A DNA stretch of 64,000 nucleotides from Glycine soja (GCF_004193775.1 NC_041004.1:31892411-31956410); one strand, 5' to 3'. Positions 1 through 12,827 are shown, numbered from the stretch's first letter. The notes: generated by a model not told the origin, from the sequence alone. Numbers and translations: made by a program.

Positions 1-456
1 ATTTAGTTTAGTAATTACTAGTTAGTCTGTAGAAATATTTTTTAATGAAATCACCATGTCACCAATTTTTATGTCATCATAATTTTTGCTTCCAAAAAGC
101 AAAAAAAATAAAAATAATTAATAATTCTACATCAGTTTTGGACACAACCGATGTAGAATGGCTAACATTTTACATCGGTTATTAGAACGACCGATGTTGA
201 ATTATGACTTTCTACATCGGTTTTTAAGACAACCGATGTAGAAATCTGGCATTCTAAGATGGGTTTCAAGACCAGCCCGTCTTAAAATGGGCAGATTTCT
301 ACATCGATTGTCCTAATAACCGATGTAGAATGTCAGAATTCAACATTGGTTGTTCAACCATCGTTGTGTTTCAACGACACCAGATTACAATGATGCATGA
401 TAATCGATGTAAAAACGCATCGAGAACCGATGTAGAAAACCTATTTTTTAGTAGTG
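1..456. mobile_element. Right end of a CACTA transposon with subterminal repeats
   Basis: The stretch holds about ten copies, in both orientations, of a short motif around ACATCGGTT, and ends in TTTTTTAGTAGTG at 444-456, the reverse complement of a CACTACTA-type terminus. Short inverted subterminal repeats next to a CACTA end are the hallmark of the Tgm/En-Spm group. No matching CACTA start lies to the left in the window, so the element continues off the edge. No transposase sequence is visible. The motif differs from that of the larger CACTA element at 34264-53184, so they belong to different subfamilies. Confidence 0.75.
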
Positions 457-962
457 AAGTTCTTTGGGAGTTCCAGTGATATTTATGTGTGAGGAGATAT
501 AGGCTACGCTTGAAATTTGTTTAAGCTACGCGCACATAGTTAGCCTAGCTGAGGACAAACCAAGGAGAGTTGGTACTTTTTGCAGCTCAAATATTTCTTC
601 CTGCACCTTTTCGGAATTTGTTTTACCTTCTGGAAAACAATAGATGTAACTAATCCGAGATATAATTTTACATTCTAGATTAGATTATCTAATCTGGAAG
701 CCAAAAAAGAGTGTAGTAAGTAATTTTTGGCGCAGGAAGCAGTAACCAACAAGGAGACATAACAACAAGACAAGGATGGATAGGTTCCCGTGAATATCTC
801 TCTATTTGTGAGGTTTATTTAGAATTTTTTTAAATTGTGTTCCTAACCGACAGTGTAAGGAATAATTTAGTTAATTAAATCTTGAGGATATTATTAAGGT
901 TCTCGCTTGTTTAGTAATTAGTAGGCACATAAAAAAAAACAGAACATTGCAATAATAACATA
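457..962. other. No gene seen
   Basis: AT-rich sequence between the CACTA end and the MITE. I see no coding potential, RNA gene or clear repeat boundary. Confidence 0.5.
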
Positions 963-1248
963 CTACATCCGTCCTTAATTATAAGATATAATTAGTTAAT
1001 TTATATTTATTAAAAAAATTAGTCAATTTAATTATTAACATTAAATTTCTCTATAATTATAATAATTTTTAAATTTATCCTTAATTTCATTAGAAACCTA
1101 CTCATTTTTTCCAATCTCTATAAGAAAGAGAAAAGGACAATTCAGGTATTTTAGCCAAAATAATTAATGTACAAAAGAGATGAAATAAAGTCTTATAACA
1201 ATAAGAAAAAAAATGTTGGCTATATCTTATAAATAGGGATAGAGGGAG
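963..1248. mobile_element. Stowaway-type MITE (Tc1/mariner)
   Basis: The 286-bp element begins CTACATCCGTCCTTAATTAT and ends in AAATAGGGATAGAGGGAG. These are imperfect terminal inverted repeats of the CTCCCTCCGTCCC Stowaway type. It is flanked by TA on both sides (961-962 and 1249-1250), the expected 2-bp target duplication. It is non-coding. Confidence 0.8.
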
Positions 1249-1250
1249 TA

Positions 1251-2202
1251 TTATTTTTCAGTTTCTTCTTGTATTTTAAAATTATTATTAATCTTAACAT
1301 GCATTTTAAATTTTAAAATGATTTATTTAATTAATTAAAAATTAGTATATGTATTTATTGTTTAATAATTGGCATAGAAGTATATATTAAATTAAAATTA
1401 AGATAAATAATAAAATTTAAAAAAGCTATATTAGGAGGTATGTTATGAAACTTTAACTAATAACTTTTTTGGTTGATGGAAAAAAAACTCAACTACTTAA
1501 AATAGAAAAAAATAACATTATAACAGCATGAAAAATTATAAAATATTTTATTCATTCGTATTAGGGGAATATATTTTTTAGTCTTTCAAGTAAAAATACA
1601 TACTTTTTAGTACCTCAAATTCAAAAAAAAAAAAAACTTTTTTATCCCTTTGCCAAAATTTGAGAGACTAACAATGTAAATTTTTTTGAGAGACTAAAAA
1701 AACACATAATTAGTATCCTTTTATATTCATGATTTCACACCTTGCTTTTTAGCTTCTACATTTTACACCAAAATCATGAAGAATCCTTCACTATTTTCTA
1801 AGTTTATGATAACGAAAATAATATTATATATTTAACATGAAATTGGATTGTAATTTACAATTTGTGAACACAAATCATTTATTCACAATTCATATATTCA
1901 CTATCTGGCTCACCAGTCGCCACTCATTGTTAGTGTCTGACTGACAGACTCTTGATCCAAAACTGAATTTTATAAATTTCCTTCGGCGATTTCAAGTGCA
2001 ACTGCGAGGCACTTTGGCACTTTGCTTGTATATTGTTATGTACATCAAAATTTTCTATTATCTTTTGTTGTTTTGCCATTTATTTTATTTTAAAAAATAA
2101 TGTTTATAATTTATTTATAGGATAATTGCTCATGTTGAAATTTAATGGTTTAGAGTATAATATTAGTTTTAAATAAAGATTAAGAGAAGTAGAAAACATG
2201 GC
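1251..2202. other. No gene seen; AT-rich with homopolymer runs
   Basis: AT-rich, with an A-run near 1623-1636. Around 1570-1710 there are phrases related to one another (agtctttcaagta, gagactaaa) that may be a degraded MITE. No boundary could be set. Confidence 0.4.
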
Positions 2203-2780
2203 TAGCAATGGTGGAAAGAAACCAACCACTGAAAAAATGGAGGCCCACTTGTCCCGGTGTTGATAATTCAATGCTTAAGAGTGAATGGGTCTTAGTGTGA
2301 TGTAATGGGAATTGACACACAAAATATTATTAGTATTAGATAATTATATAAGATAGTCACTACCATTGATTCAAAAACATAAGTATTAGAAAAATTATAG
2401 GGTTCTTTTCTTTATTTTTCTTACATTGAGATTGTTAATTGTTGTGTCTAATTTGATATTAATTTTTTTAATTATGTTTACAGCGTTTAAATTTAGCAAT
2501 GGTGGAAAGAAAACAACAACTGAAGAAATGGAGGCCCACTTGCCCAGGTGTTGATAATTCGATGCTTAAGAGTGAATGGACTTTGATGTAATGGGAATTG
2601 GCACACAAAATATTATTAGTATTAGCTAGTTATATAAGATAGCCACGGTCAAATATTCAAAAACGTAAGTATTAGAAAAAATTATACGGTTCTTTTTTTT
2701 TTAATTTCTCTCGCATTGATATTGTTAATTGTTGTGGCTAATTTTAATTATGTTTATAATGTTCAAATTTAGCTTTTGGA
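2203..2780. repeat. Tandem duplication, about 291-bp unit
   Basis: Two direct copies start at AGCAATGGTGGAAAGAAA (2203 and 2494). Both continue through ATGGAGGCCCACTTG, TGTTGATAATTC and ATTATTAGTATTAG to an AATTATGTTTA segment. They differ by scattered substitutions and small indels, so the duplication is not recent. The function is unknown. Confidence 0.75.
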
Positions 2781-2885
2781 ATTAGAAAACTGCAAAGTGT
2801 GAGCGAGTATTGAACTTTGACTCTACTTCTAGGGGCAATTGTTCTTTTTTTGCATTAATTGACTATTTCATTTATCTTTTATAAG

Positions 2886-3799
2886 ATGCTACCTAAAGAG
2901 AATTTATTTGGAAGTGAAAAAAAGAAGAAAAAAAATGAGTAGAACAGTTAATAAAATCACAACAAGGAGCTATTGATACATTCATTTTTAAAGAGGTAGG
3001 TTCTCATGAAAACTTAAATCAATTAAATGAAATTTTGTATAATGAAAATCATGTAGGTGAGGATGATGAAATTAATGATTCAAGTGAGCCTAATGACATG
3101 CCAAATGAATCTAATATTGAAAATCTTGGTAATATTAACGAGGAAAAATCAACTTCTCCTTTAGATATTTATGATCCTATAAATTGGGATAATCTTGATA
3201 ACCAAACAAGAGACATTTTAGTTGAAAAGAGACCTATTAGAGAAATAAATCTTGTTTTCCCTTTAGATAACACATTTAGACATTTTTCATATGCTTGTTA
3301 TTCTAGAAAGCTGTGCAATGGTGAGACTAGTGATAGGAAATGGTTGGTTTATTCTAAACATGTCGATAAAATATATTGTTTTTGTTGTAAGTTATTCAAA
3401 TCTAATAATAATAAGAGTTTGTTAGCAAATGAGGGCTTAAGAGATTGACAACATATTAGTGAGAGACTTAAATATCATGAGAATAGTTTCGAACATACGA
3501 ATAACATGAATACTTGGAATGAATTGAGAGTAAGATTGAATAAAAATCAAACAATTGATAAGAACTTGCAACAAGAGGTTATGAAATAGAAAGAACGTTA
3601 GAGACAAGTTTTAGTTAGAATATTTTCAGTTGTGAAATGTCTTGCTAAACATAATTTGGCTTTTTCAGGATTAAATGAAAAATTATATCAAGATAACAAT
3701 GGCAATTTTTTAGGATTGATTGAAATGATTGCGGAATTTGATTTGATAATGCAGGATCATGTTAAACGCATTCAAAACCATGAAAGTCATTATCATTAT
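2886..3799 (+). pseudogene. hAT transposase pseudogene, N-terminal part (TTF/zf-MYM type)
   Basis: This is the 5' part of a hAT-family transposase of the type annotated in plants as zinc finger MYM-type protein 1-like. The longest open stretch (3035-3448) is acidic at first, then shows a TTF-type zinc finger region with the Cys pair in KIYCFCCKLF. The frame continues past an in-frame stop at 3446-3448 and another near 3588 to HESHYHY at about 3795. There the degenerate gypsy element interrupts it, and the same frame resumes at 19108. The product would have been a nuclear DNA-binding transposase that cuts and pastes its own element. It is now dead: there are nonsense codons and 15.3 kb of insertions. 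The terminal inverted repeats and 8-bp duplication of the hAT element could not be located. Confidence 0.75.
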
Positions 3800-4305
3800 T
3801 GATGTAAACCCATTTGCACAAGGGTTAAGGATGGATCTTCAAAGGTTTTTTTTTTCTGTACTTGTATGAAAATTCAAAAAATGGACTGGATAAGGAGAGA
3901 AAGTGGCGAGTTTATGGAGGGATGAATGGAAGAGATTTGGTTCAAAGTTTGAATGTGTTTGGATGGAGAATGATGGTTTAAAATGATGAAGAATGTGGTT
4001 GGAAGAATCACTCCTCTGGAATTGGTGTCACACACAAGGTGGTGTTCCTTGATAAACCAATTTCTTGAATCACTCAAGTAACTAAGGAGATTCACTCTCA
4101 CACTTTAGAAGGTGATTAAAAACTCAATTCAAGGTCTGCTGTCTTCTCCTCTTATTAGAAAATGTGCAGCCCATAAATAGGAATGACATCAAGTTGGTTA
4201 CAAAAGTGAGAAGATGAAATGATCACCAATAACAACAATTGATGATGCCATTATACCTAATTAAAACTAGAATTAAGACAATAACAATAATTGATGGTGT
4301 CATTA
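3800..4305 (-). repeat. Outer gypsy 3' LTR, first segment
   Basis: Distal part of the 3' LTR (minus-strand sense). It matches the right LTR from 18166 onward and contains an internal repeat around ACAACAATTGATGATGCCAT. It ends at the CATTA target duplication of the inserted young element. Confidence 0.85.
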
Positions 4306-5281
4306 TGATGCAAGCTCCATTGGAGCTTGTAGGCCTAGGATCTTCTTCATCAATGGATTCCTTTGCTTCTTGGAAGATAAATGGCAGCGGAATGGAGAAG
4401 GAAGAGAGAGAGGAGACGCCACTTCAAGGAGAAGATGAGTCTAGAAGAAGCTCACCACCATAGGAGGCCATGGATAAGAGCTTGGAGGAAGAAGGAGATG
4501 AATGAAGGGAGAGGGAGAGAAGAGCACGAAATTTTGTGCTCCAAAAGAGCTCTGAAATCTGAAGTTAATATTCAAATGATCAAAGTTGAAAAAAATACAC
4601 ACACATGACCTCTATTTATAGCCTAAGTGTCACACAAAATTGGAGGGAAATTCAAATTTCACTTGAATTTGAAATTGAATTTGTGGAGCCAAACTTTGGA
4701 GCCAAAATTTCACTAATTATGATTAGTGAATTTTAGTTATGGTTCAGCCCACTAATCCAAGATCAATTACAAGATTCTCCACTAAGTGTGCTTAGGTGTC
4801 ATGAGGCATGAAAAGCATGAAGGACATGCACAAAGTGTGACTATATGATGTGGCAATGGGGTGTAGTAAGCAAATGCTCACCTCCCCCTCTAAGATTTAA
4901 TTGGATTGGGCTTCTACCAATTCAATTAAATTTATTTCCAACCACACACATCAAATATCCACTTAGTGCATGTGAAATTACAAAACTACCCCTAATACAA
5001 AAACTAGTCTAGGTGCCCAAAAATACAAGGGCTGAAAAATCCTATATTTCTAGGGTACCCTACCTACAATATGGAGCCCTATATACAAGGACCAAATATA
5101 ATGACATCCTAGTCTAATATGTACAAAGATAATTGGACCCAACCTTGGCCCATGGGCTCAGAAATCTACCCTAAGGTTCATGAGAACCCTAGGGCCTTCT
5201 TCAGCAGCTCTAGCCCAATCTTCTTGGAGCCTCTTGCTCATGGTTCTAGTGATTGGTCCCTTCCTAGGGAGGATTGCATCA
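4306..5281 (-). repeat. 3' LTR of the young gypsy element
   Basis: 976 bp. The start and end are fixed by the TG...CA termini, the flanking CATTA and the adjacent purine tract. Small ORFs inside it recur in the other LTR and are not genes. Confidence 0.93.
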
Positions 5282-5294
5282 TCCCCTTCCCCTT
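5282..5294 (-). other. Polypurine tract of the young gypsy element
   Basis: The minus strand reads AAGGGGAAGGGGA directly before the 3' LTR start TGATGC. This is the expected primer for plus-strand DNA synthesis. Confidence 0.85.
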
Positions 5295-5310
5295 GAAGAG
5301 GATTTGACCT

Positions 5311-5390
5311 CAAATCTGTTAGTTCCTCCTCCTCAATATCAGCTCCACCTCAAATCTGTTAGTTCCTCCTCCTCAATATCAGCTCCACCT
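5311..5390. repeat. 40-bp tandem duplication at the gag-pol 3' end
   Basis: Two direct 40-bp copies start CAAATCTGTTAGTTCCTCCT at 5311 and 5351. Because 40 is not a multiple of three, the duplication shifts the reading frame. It ends the polyprotein with a short aberrant tail instead of continuing into the LTR. Confidence 0.85.
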
Positions 5391-8300
5391 GCAAAAGGAG
5401 TTAAATCAGAAATGTTAAAAGTGGTGCTGACTCCATACTCTTCTGGGAGGTCCAACCTATAGGCATTGTTATTGATCCTCTCCAAAACCTGAAAAGGTCC
5501 ATCCCCTCTAGGGCTAAGCTTGGATTTCCTTTTAGTAGGGAATCTATCCTTCCTAAGATGGAGCCAAACCCAGTCACCCTCATTAAGAACTAGCTCTTTT
5601 CTTCCTCTATTGCCTTTAGTTGAATACACCTTTGTTTGATTCTCTATTTGGTTCTTAACCCTCTCATGCATCTTCTTTACAAATTCTGACCTAGATTCCC
5701 CTTCTTTATGTATAAAAGAAGTGTCCAGTGGGAGGGGAATGAGGTCTAACGGTGTTAGGGGATTGAACCCATAGACAACCTCAAAAGGGGACTGCTTGGT
5801 GGTTCTATGAACCCCCCTGTTGTAGGCAAATTCTACATGAGGAAGATACTCATCCCAAGACTTATGGTTGCCTTTCAGAAGAGCCCTTAAAAGGGTGGAT
5901 AAAGACCTATTCACTACCTCTGTTTGCCCATCAGTTTGTGGATGACAAGTGGTAGAGAAAAGAAGTTTAGTTCCTAACTTAGCCCATAAGGTTTTCCAGA
6001 AGTGGCTAAGGAACTTAGCATCTCTATCTGACACAATGGTCCTAGGCAAACCATGGAGTCTCACAACTTCCCTGAAAAAGAGTTTTGAGATGTGGGAAGC
6101 ATCATCCACCTTGTGGCATGGTATAAAGTGTGCCATCTTGCTAAACCTATCCACCACCACAAAGATAGAGTCTACACCTCTTTGGGTTCTAGGAAGCCCA
6201 AGGACAAAGTCCATACTAATGTCTACCCAAGGTGCAGATGGGATGGGTAAGGGTGTGTATAGCCCATGAGGCATCACCCTAGACTTGGCTTGTAAACAAG
6301 CCACACACCTAGTGCAATGCTTATGGACATCTTTCTTCATATGGGGCCAATAAAACTTTTCTTTGAGTAAGACAAGGGTCTTGTCTATCCCAAAGTGGCC
6401 CATGAGCCCACCCTCATGGCTCTCTTTCACAAGTAATTTCCTAATGGATCCTTGGGGTATGCAAAGCTTTCCCTCTTTGAACAAATACCCCTCAGCCAAA
6501 TAGAATCCATCTTGGGCCTTTTTCCCACAACTCTCATAAATGGGAGAGAAATGTTCATCTAAAGCATACAAGTCCCTAATATTATCAAATCCTAAAATTT
6601 GAGCTCCTAGGGAGCAAAACAATGTGTGTCTCCTAGAGAGGGCATCAGCTACCACATTTGTTTTTCCCTTTTTGTATTTGATAACATATGGAAATTGCTC
6701 TAGGTACTCTACCCATTTTGCATGCCTCTTGTTTAACTTGCTTTGCCCTCTAATGTACTTAAGTGATTGATGATCACTATGAATGACAAATTCCTTGGAA
6801 ACAAGGTAATGTTCCCAAGTTTGGAGGGCTCTTATTAAGGCATAAAGCTCTTTATCATAGGTGGGGTAGTTGAGGGTGGCACTATGAAGTTTTTCACTAA
6901 AATAAGCAATAGGGTGCCCACCTTGTAACAATACAGCTCCAACTCCCACTCCAGAGGCATCACATTCTAGCTCAAAAGTTTTAGAAAAGTCAGGAAGAGC
7001 TAGAACAGGTGCCTTAGTAAGCTTTTCTTTGAGCAAAGCAAAGGCTTGCTCTTGTTTTTCACCCCAGGTAAATGCCACATTCTTCTTCACCAGCTCATTG
7101 AGAGGTGATGCAATTGTAGAGAAATTAGGAACGAACCTTCTATAGAAGCTTGCTAACCCATGGAAGCTCCTAATATCTCCCACACTTTTTGGGGTGGGCC
7201 ATTCTTGGATGGCCTTGATTTTCTCAGGGTCCACTTGGACCCCATTTCTACCAACTACAAAACCTAAGAAAACTATATTATCTACACAAAAGGCACACTT
7301 CTCTATATTTGCATAGAGGGTGTTTTTCCTAAGGACTGAAAGAACTTGTCTGAGATGTCCTAAGTGAAAATCTAGGCTCCTACTATACACTAAAATATCA
7401 TCAAAATAAACAACTACAAATCTACCTATGAAATCCCTTAAGACATGATGCATAAGCCTCATAAAGGTGCTTGGTGCATTAGTGAGCCCAAAAGGCATCA
7501 CTAGCCATTCATACAAACCAAACTTGGTTTTGAAAGCAGTTTTCCACTCATCACCCTTTTTCATCCTGATTTGGTGATAACCACTTTTAAGATCAATTTT
7601 TGAAAAGATATTGGCACCATGCAACTCATCAAGCAGATCATCAAGTCTAGGAATGGGGTGCCTATACTTTACAGTGATGTTGTTGATGGCCCTGCAATCT
7701 GTACACATTCTCCACGTACCATCCTTTTTGGGCACCAACAACACTGGCACAGCACATGGGCTTAGGCTCTCTTGGACCCAGCCCTTCTCCAACAATTCTT
7801 TAACCTGAGACTCTATCTCCTTAGTCTCCTGAGGGTTAGTCCTATAGGCTGGCCTATTAGGAAGGCTTGCTCCTGGGACTAAATCTATTTGGTGTTCTAT
7901 TCCCCTTAAAGGAGGTAGCCCAGGGGGTATCTCTTTGGGAAATATATCACCAAATTCATGTAAGAGTTCTTGGACCTTTGGGGGTAAGGTCTCAAATGTA
8001 GGAATTGTGGCAGTGCTAAGGGATGTTTCCCTTGATAGGAGAAGGTAGAAAGATTGTTTAAGAAGGAGTGCTCTTTTAATATCACCTTTTGTTGCAAAAT
8101 GATTTTCCTTCTTAACAATCTTCTTGGAGGAATCCTTTCCCTCTTTTTCCTTCCCCCTGGCCTTTGAAGACAAGACCTTACTATCCTTCTTTTTCTTTTG
8201 TTTTTCTAATTTTTCTTCCTCATCCCTCTTATCTTTCATAGTTAGTTGATCTTTGGCCACCTGTGAAGGTGTTTGAGGATGCAACACAAATTTAGTGCCA

Positions 8301-10003
8301 AGATGGGTGAGGCTAATCTCATTAGTTAGGCCATTATAAATGATCTTCCTATCAAATTGCCACGGCCTTCCTAAAAGAATATGTCCTGCCTCCATGGGAA
8401 CTATATCACAATTAACTTCATCCTTATATGTCCCAATGGAGAAAGGTACCTTCACTTGTTGGTTAACTATCATTTCCCCTTGCTCATTGAGCCATTGAAG
8501 TTTATAAGGTTTTGGGTGGGGAATGATAGTGAGGTTCAACTTGGAAACTAATCTTGTGCTACAACAATTGCAACAAGATCCACTATCCATAATGAGAGAA
8601 CAAGTTTTATCTAAAATTTTGCATCTTGTATGAAAGATGTTCTCTCTTTGGGATTGAGATAGATCACAAGATTGACCTCCAAGGAGCCTTCTAACCATTA
8701 AGAGGTCACCTTCTTCATGAGGGTAGACTTCCTCACTAGACTCTTCACCCCTTACTTCATCTTCACTTCCACTAGAGGAAGGGCAAGAAGTAGTCTCCTC
8801 TTGACTACTATAAATGTCTTGACCCCTCATGATCATGGTTTTCTTTGTGGGGCATTGAGAGGCAATGTGACCTCTCCCAAGACATTTGAAGCATTTAATG
8901 TTGCTAGTCCTTTCTTGGGAACTAGTCTTAGGGGTGCATTTCTCTATGGTCTTACCCTTATCTTCCTTGGGTTTTGAAGGTGCAGCCCCTAAAATTCCAT
9001 GGGCTTGGTCCTTCCTTGGATAAGAGTGAGAGCCATAAGATTTTGAAGAAGGCTTTCTTTTAAGTTGTTGCTCCACTCTTATACAAAGTTGGACTAGCTC
9101 ATCTAGGTCCCTATATGGAAGGAGTTCAACCTTGTCCCTCACTTCCATATTGAGCCCACTAAGGAACCTAGCTATGCTTGTTCTTTCCTCCTCCCTAAGT
9201 CCAGCTCTTAAAAGGAGTAGTTCCATTTGTTGTCTATATTCTTCAACACTCATACTCCCTTGTCTAAGCCTTTGGAGCTTGTCCATAAGCTCCCTTTCAT
9301 AGTAGGAGGGAATGTGCCTCTTCCTAAGGGCACTCTTAAGATCATTCCAATACTCTACTGGAGGATCCTCATGAATCCTTCGTTCTTTAACAAGGGAAGT
9401 CCACCAATAGAGGGCATACCCTTGAAAGCTAAGGGTAGCCAATGGAACTTTTCTCTCTTCGCTAATATGATGGCAAGCAAAGAGTTGTTCAACCTTCATT
9501 TCCCAATCTAAGTAGGCCTCAACATTATCTTTTCCGTGGAAATATGGGAGGCTAATGTTAACCTCTTGAGGCCTTCTATCCTTTTCTCTTCTTTGGGAGT
9601 GATGTTTAGTATGTGAACTATGACGCCCTCTATAATAGGCGCTAAGTTCTTCACTTAAACTCTTGCAAGAGTCATGACTACTATAGGAGGCATGTTTTTC
9701 TCTTTTCATTTCTTTCATTATTTTTCTTCTTTCTTCCTCTCTTATTTTCTCTCTTTCATCTTGACTTATTTCTTCCACTCTTTTTTTACCTTTTTCTTTT
9801 CTCTCTTGTTTTTCTTTCCACAACTTAAGGGATCTCAACTCATCTAATATCTTATACAAGGGGTCCTTAGGAGTAGAACCCTCACCATTAACACTAGATG
9901 AAGAATGAAGACTCATGTTGGTTCCTAAGTTATGGTTCTTTCTTGTTGGGGGTTTGAAAAAAAGGTAAAAGAAACTATGGTTGAAACTAGCCAAAATAAA
10001 CAC
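5339..10003 (-). CDS. Gag-pol polyprotein, young Ty3/gypsy element
   Basis: An uninterrupted 1554-residue frame with the gypsy order gag, protease, RT, RNase H, integrase. After a charged coiled-coil-like N-terminus comes the retrotransposon gag domain (about 150-320), then a CCHC knuckle ([14 protein letters not shown], about 372) and the protease motif MDSGS (about 471). RT has YFDDILVY (about 866) and RNase H begins at ECDASG (about 1013). Integrase has the HHCC finger (HCTRCVAC, about 1231), catalytic Asp in ISMDF and SDRDAKF and Glu in GQTEVVNR (about 1361), then a GPF-type module (about 1500). The frame opens upstream, but Met30 (MSLHSSSS, 9916) is a likely start because it opens the conserved part. 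The protein would form particles, reverse-transcribe and integrate the element. The C-terminus is cut short by the 40-bp duplication. All visible catalytic residues are present, so activity is possible but unproven. Confidence 0.92.
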   Translation of the reverse strand: MFILASFNHSFFYLFFKPPTRKNHNLGTNMSLHSSSSVNGEGSTPKDPLYKILDELRSLKLWKEKQERKEKGKKRVEEISQDEREKIREEERRKIMKEMKREKHASYSSHDSCKSLSEELSAYYRGRHSSHTKHHSQRREKDRRPQEVNISLPYFHGKDNVEAYLDWEMKVEQLFACHHISEERKVPLATLSFQGYALYWWTSLVKERRIHEDPPVEYWNDLKSALRKRHIPSYYERELMDKLQRLRQGSMSVEEYRQQMELLLLRAGLREEERTSIARFLSGLNMEVRDKVELLPYRDLDELVQLCIRVEQQLKRKPSSKSYGSHSYPRKDQAHGILGAAPSKPKEDKGKTIEKCTPKTSSQERTSNIKCFKCLGRGHIASQCPTKKTMIMRGQDIYSSQEETTSCPSSSGSEDEVRGEESSEEVYPHEEGDLLMVRRLLGGQSCDLSQSQRENIFHTRCKILDKTCSLIMDSGSCCNCCSTRLVSKLNLTIIPHPKPYKLQWLNEQGEMIVNQQVKVPFSIGTYKDEVNCDIVPMEAGHILLGRPWQFDRKIIYNGLTNEISLTHLGTKFVLHPQTPSQVAKDQLTMKDKRDEEEKLEKQKKKKDSKVLSSKARGKEKEGKDSSKKIVKKENHFATKGDIKRALLLKQSFYLLLSRETSLSTATIPTFETLPPKVQELLHEFGDIFPKEIPPGLPPLRGIEHQIDLVPGASLPNRPAYRTNPQETKEIESQVKELLEKGWVQESLSPCAVPVLLVPKKDGTWRMCTDCRAINNITVKYRHPIPRLDDLLDELHGANIFSKIDLKSGYHQIRMKKGDEWKTAFKTKFGLYEWLVMPFGLTNAPSTFMRLMHHVLRDFIGRFVVVYFDDILVYSRSLDFHLGHLRQVLSVLRKNTLYANIEKCAFCVDNIVFLGFVVGRNGVQVDPEKIKAIQEWPTPKSVGDIRSFHGLASFYRRFVPNFSTIASPLNELVKKNVAFTWGEKQEQAFALLKEKLTKAPVLALPDFSKTFELECDASGVGVGAVLLQGGHPIAYFSEKLHSATLNYPTYDKELYALIRALQTWEHYLVSKEFVIHSDHQSLKYIRGQSKLNKRHAKWVEYLEQFPYVIKYKKGKTNVVADALSRRHTLFCSLGAQILGFDNIRDLYALDEHFSPIYESCGKKAQDGFYLAEGYLFKEGKLCIPQGSIRKLLVKESHEGGLMGHFGIDKTLVLLKEKFYWPHMKKDVHKHCTRCVACLQAKSRVMPHGLYTPLPIPSAPWVDISMDFVLGLPRTQRGVDSIFVVVDRFSKMAHFIPCHKVDDASHISKLFFREVVRLHGLPRTIVSDRDAKFLSHFWKTLWAKLGTKLLFSTTCHPQTDGQTEVVNRSLSTLLRALLKGNHKSWDEYLPHVEFAYNRGVHRTTKQSPFEVVYGFNPLTPLDLIPLPLDTSFIHKEGESRSEFVKKMHERVKNQIENQTKVYSTKGNRGRKELVLNEGDWVWLHLRKDRFPTKRKSKLSPRGDGPFQVLERINNNAYRLDLPEEYGVSTTFNISDLTPFAGGADIEEEELTDLRWS

Positions 10004-11830
10004 TAAAAAAAGGTGTGAAAGATAAGGTAAAAACTAATTGGTAAAAAGGAAAGCTATCTAGGCGGTTTGACAATGGAGGGTAAAGGAAATAAGCTATGAA
10101 AGTAAGCAAGAAATTAAAGTGCAAGAAATGCAAACTAGGCGGATCCTAAGAGTGTTTGGATGACCTCATTTAAGGTTCCCAACAAAACACTCACTATCCT
10201 AAGGGAAAATTGCCTAAAATTATTACACACAAATGGAAGTAGGGTGACCTAGCGGAGGCTCCCAACTTACTTCCAATGAAAGGCCTTTTTGTTACAAAAT
10301 TTGAAAGCAAAGCAAATTGCCAATTACAAAATTACAAAGAAAAAAGTCCTCAATTGTGGTGGCTATTCTCTCTTTAGTGTTTCACTCAATTTGGAGTGCT
10401 TCTTAGTCCAATAGCTCTTAAGGTGGTTGGCCCCTTGCTTCTTGACTCAAATTCTTCAAGATATGGCACCAATCCTCCTTTCCAATTCCCTATATGGCAA
10501 CTCACAAGCAAGGAAACAAAGAGACAAGCAATAACCAAAGACAAAAAAAAAATGAAATGAAAGCTAAACCAATAGAGTTTTAACAAGACAAATTTCCAAG
10601 GATTATTCAACAATTAAAGCAATGGAAAGCACAAAAAAGCAAGCTAGGACTCAAAGAGAAACCTAGAATGGCTCTAGAGTAGAGTAGAAAAACTAAAAAA
10701 AAAAAAGACTCAAGAAACCTCTAGTTTTGGCACTTGTTTTCATAATAATTTTCAATTAAAATTTCAGAACTAGGATTGGTATAAAATATGCACCAATTAT
10801 AGAACAAATTTTGAGCCAAAACAACAAGCACACTTTCCTTTCACTTTTCTTTTTTTTTTTCCTGGACACTGATTTTTCTGCCAACTTGTGAGATTTTTCT
10901 TATTTTTTCCTTTAATCCAAATCGCTTGGTTCTTTTTTTATAATTTTGGTCCAGATGTCTAGGAAATTCGGTAAAAGTTTCAGCTCAAAAATCGTAGTGA
11001 CCAATTCCCAGTAATTTATACACTTTTGTATGTTCAAGCTGCCTGCACCAGCGATTTCAACCTAGAAATCAAGAGTAGTGTTTATGTTGCTTAAGGCTTG
11101 GATAGTTACAATTTGTGTTTGCTTATGCTCAATTATCTTGAATAACACAATTCAAGAGAGCTTAAGACTTATTTGATTCACAAATCCAGCCACAACTCAG
11201 CACCACATCTCAACTTCATCATAGGCATCATGTAGGAATCTTAGAAAACAAAAAAAGAGTTCAACAACAAGACTACTTCTAGGAATTGATTTAGAACATG
11301 TTATGAACTAAATAACATGCATGAATTAGACTCAAAATTGAAAAGATAGGCTAAGAATGACAAGAATACATGAAAAAAATGTATCTAGAATTCAAAAAAC
11401 AAAATAAAAATTCAACACAAACTTAGAGCATAATGTGACAATTACTATGACTAAACATGACTCTAAGACAACATGGATTAAGTGATTTACACTTAGATTT
11501 TTGTGTTTTTTTTTTCTAATCAATATTTTGGAACAAAATTTAGATCTAAAGGTTCAGCACAAGAATATTATGAATGAAAATTGATAGAACCTAAAATCAA
11601 CACAAAAACAAGATTCAAGAGTAGATCTACAAAATTTGAACCATAGAAATGCAAGAACAAGTGTAGATCTAAGATTTAATCGGTTTATTTTTTTTGAATC
11701 TACTCTAAACAGCACCAAACCACAAGACAATGGAGGATATACATGGAGAATAAGATGAAGAACAAGGAATTAAAGAGAATTCACCGAACAAAAAGATAGA
11801 GGAAGCAAAAGAACATCACCTAGATGAAGA
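10004..11830 (-). other. Untranslated leader of the young gypsy element
   Basis: 1.8 kb between the primer site and the gag-pol start, with no long frame. It is transcribed leader if the element is active. I see no extra gene. Confidence 0.6.
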
Positions 11831-11844
11831 TGCTCTTGATACCA
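11831..11844 (-). other. Primer binding site of the young gypsy element
   Basis: The minus strand reads TGGTATCAAGAGCA two bases after the 5' LTR end. This matches the 3' end of initiator tRNA-Met apart from one extra A, the usual primer of plant chromoviruses. Confidence 0.85.
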
Positions 11845-11846
11845 CA

Positions 11847-12822
11847 TGATGCAAGCTCCATTGGAGCTTGTAGGCCTAGGATCTTCTTCATCAATGGATT
11901 CCTTTGCTTCTTGGAAGATAAATGGCAGCGGAATGGAGAAGGAAGAGAGAGAGGAGACGCCACTTCAAGGAGAAGATGAGTCTAGAAGAAGCTCACCACC
12001 ATAGGAGGCCATGGATAAGAGCTTGGAGGAAGAAGGAGATGAATGAAGGGAGAGGGAGAGAAGAGCACGAAATTTTGTGCTCCAAAAGAGCTCTGAAATC
12101 TGAAGTTAATATTCAAATGATCAAAGTTGAAAAAAATACACACACATGACCTCTATTTATAGCCTAAGTGTCACACAAAATTGGAGGGAAATTCAAATTT
12201 CACTTGAATTTGAAATTGAATTTGTGGAGCCAAACTTTGGAGCCAAAATTTCACTAATTATGATTAGTGAATTTTAGTTATGGTTCAGCCCACTAATCCA
12301 AGATCAATTACAAGATTCTCCACTAAGTGTGCTTAGGTGTCATGAGGCATGAAAAGCATGAAGGACATGCACAAAGTGTGACTATATGATGTGGCAATGG
12401 GGTGTAGTAAGCAAATGCTCACCTCCCCCTCTAAGATTTAATTGGATTGGGCTTCTACCAATTCAATTAAATTTATTTCCAACCACACACATCAAATATC
12501 CACTTAGTGCATGTGAAATTACAAAACTACCCCTAATACAAAAACTAGTCTAGGTGCCCAAAAATACAAGGGCTGAAAAATCCTATATTTCTAGGGTACC
12601 CTACCTACAATATGGAGCCCTATATACAAGGACCAAATATAATGACATCCTAGTCTAATATGTACAAAGATAATTGGACCCAACCTTGGCCCATGGGCTC
12701 AGAAATCTACCCTAAGGTTCATGAGAACCCTAGGGCCTTCTTCAGCAGCTCTAGCCCAATCTTCTTGGAGCCTCTTGCTCATGGTTCTAGTGATTGGTCC
12801 CTTCCTAGGGAGGATTGCATCA
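11847..12822 (-). repeat. 5' LTR of the young gypsy element
   Basis: 976 bp, the same length as the other LTR and apparently identical to it. It carries the promoter and poly(A) functions of the element. An exact TATA box was not assigned. Confidence 0.93.
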
Positions 12823-12827
12823 CATTA

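Larger units (their letters stand above)
4306..12822 (-). mobile_element. Young, nearly complete Ty3/gypsy retrotransposon (CRM-like)
   Basis: An 8.5-kb element with two 976-bp LTRs (4306-5281 and 11847-12822). On the window strand they start TGATGCAAGC and end GATTGCATCA, and they looked identical wherever I compared them. The target duplication CATTA is at 4301-4305 and 12823-12827. A primer site, a polypurine tract and one long gag-pol frame are present. Identical LTRs mean a very recent insertion, because the two are copied from one template. It lies inside the 3' LTR of the older gypsy element. Gag, RT and integrase resemble the second element closely enough to place both in one lineage. 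The CRM assignment is inferred from the gag-pol layout and the coding extension into the LTR. Confidence 0.93.

Noticed and set aside
4381..4608. 75-codon ORF that recurs identically at 11922-12149
   Set aside because: It lies in both LTRs of the young gypsy element. The perfect conservation reflects LTR identity, not selection on a protein.
5949..6269. Plus-strand ORFs antisense to the gag-pol frame
   Set aside because: They are frames opposite a strongly conserved polyprotein and have no features of their own.
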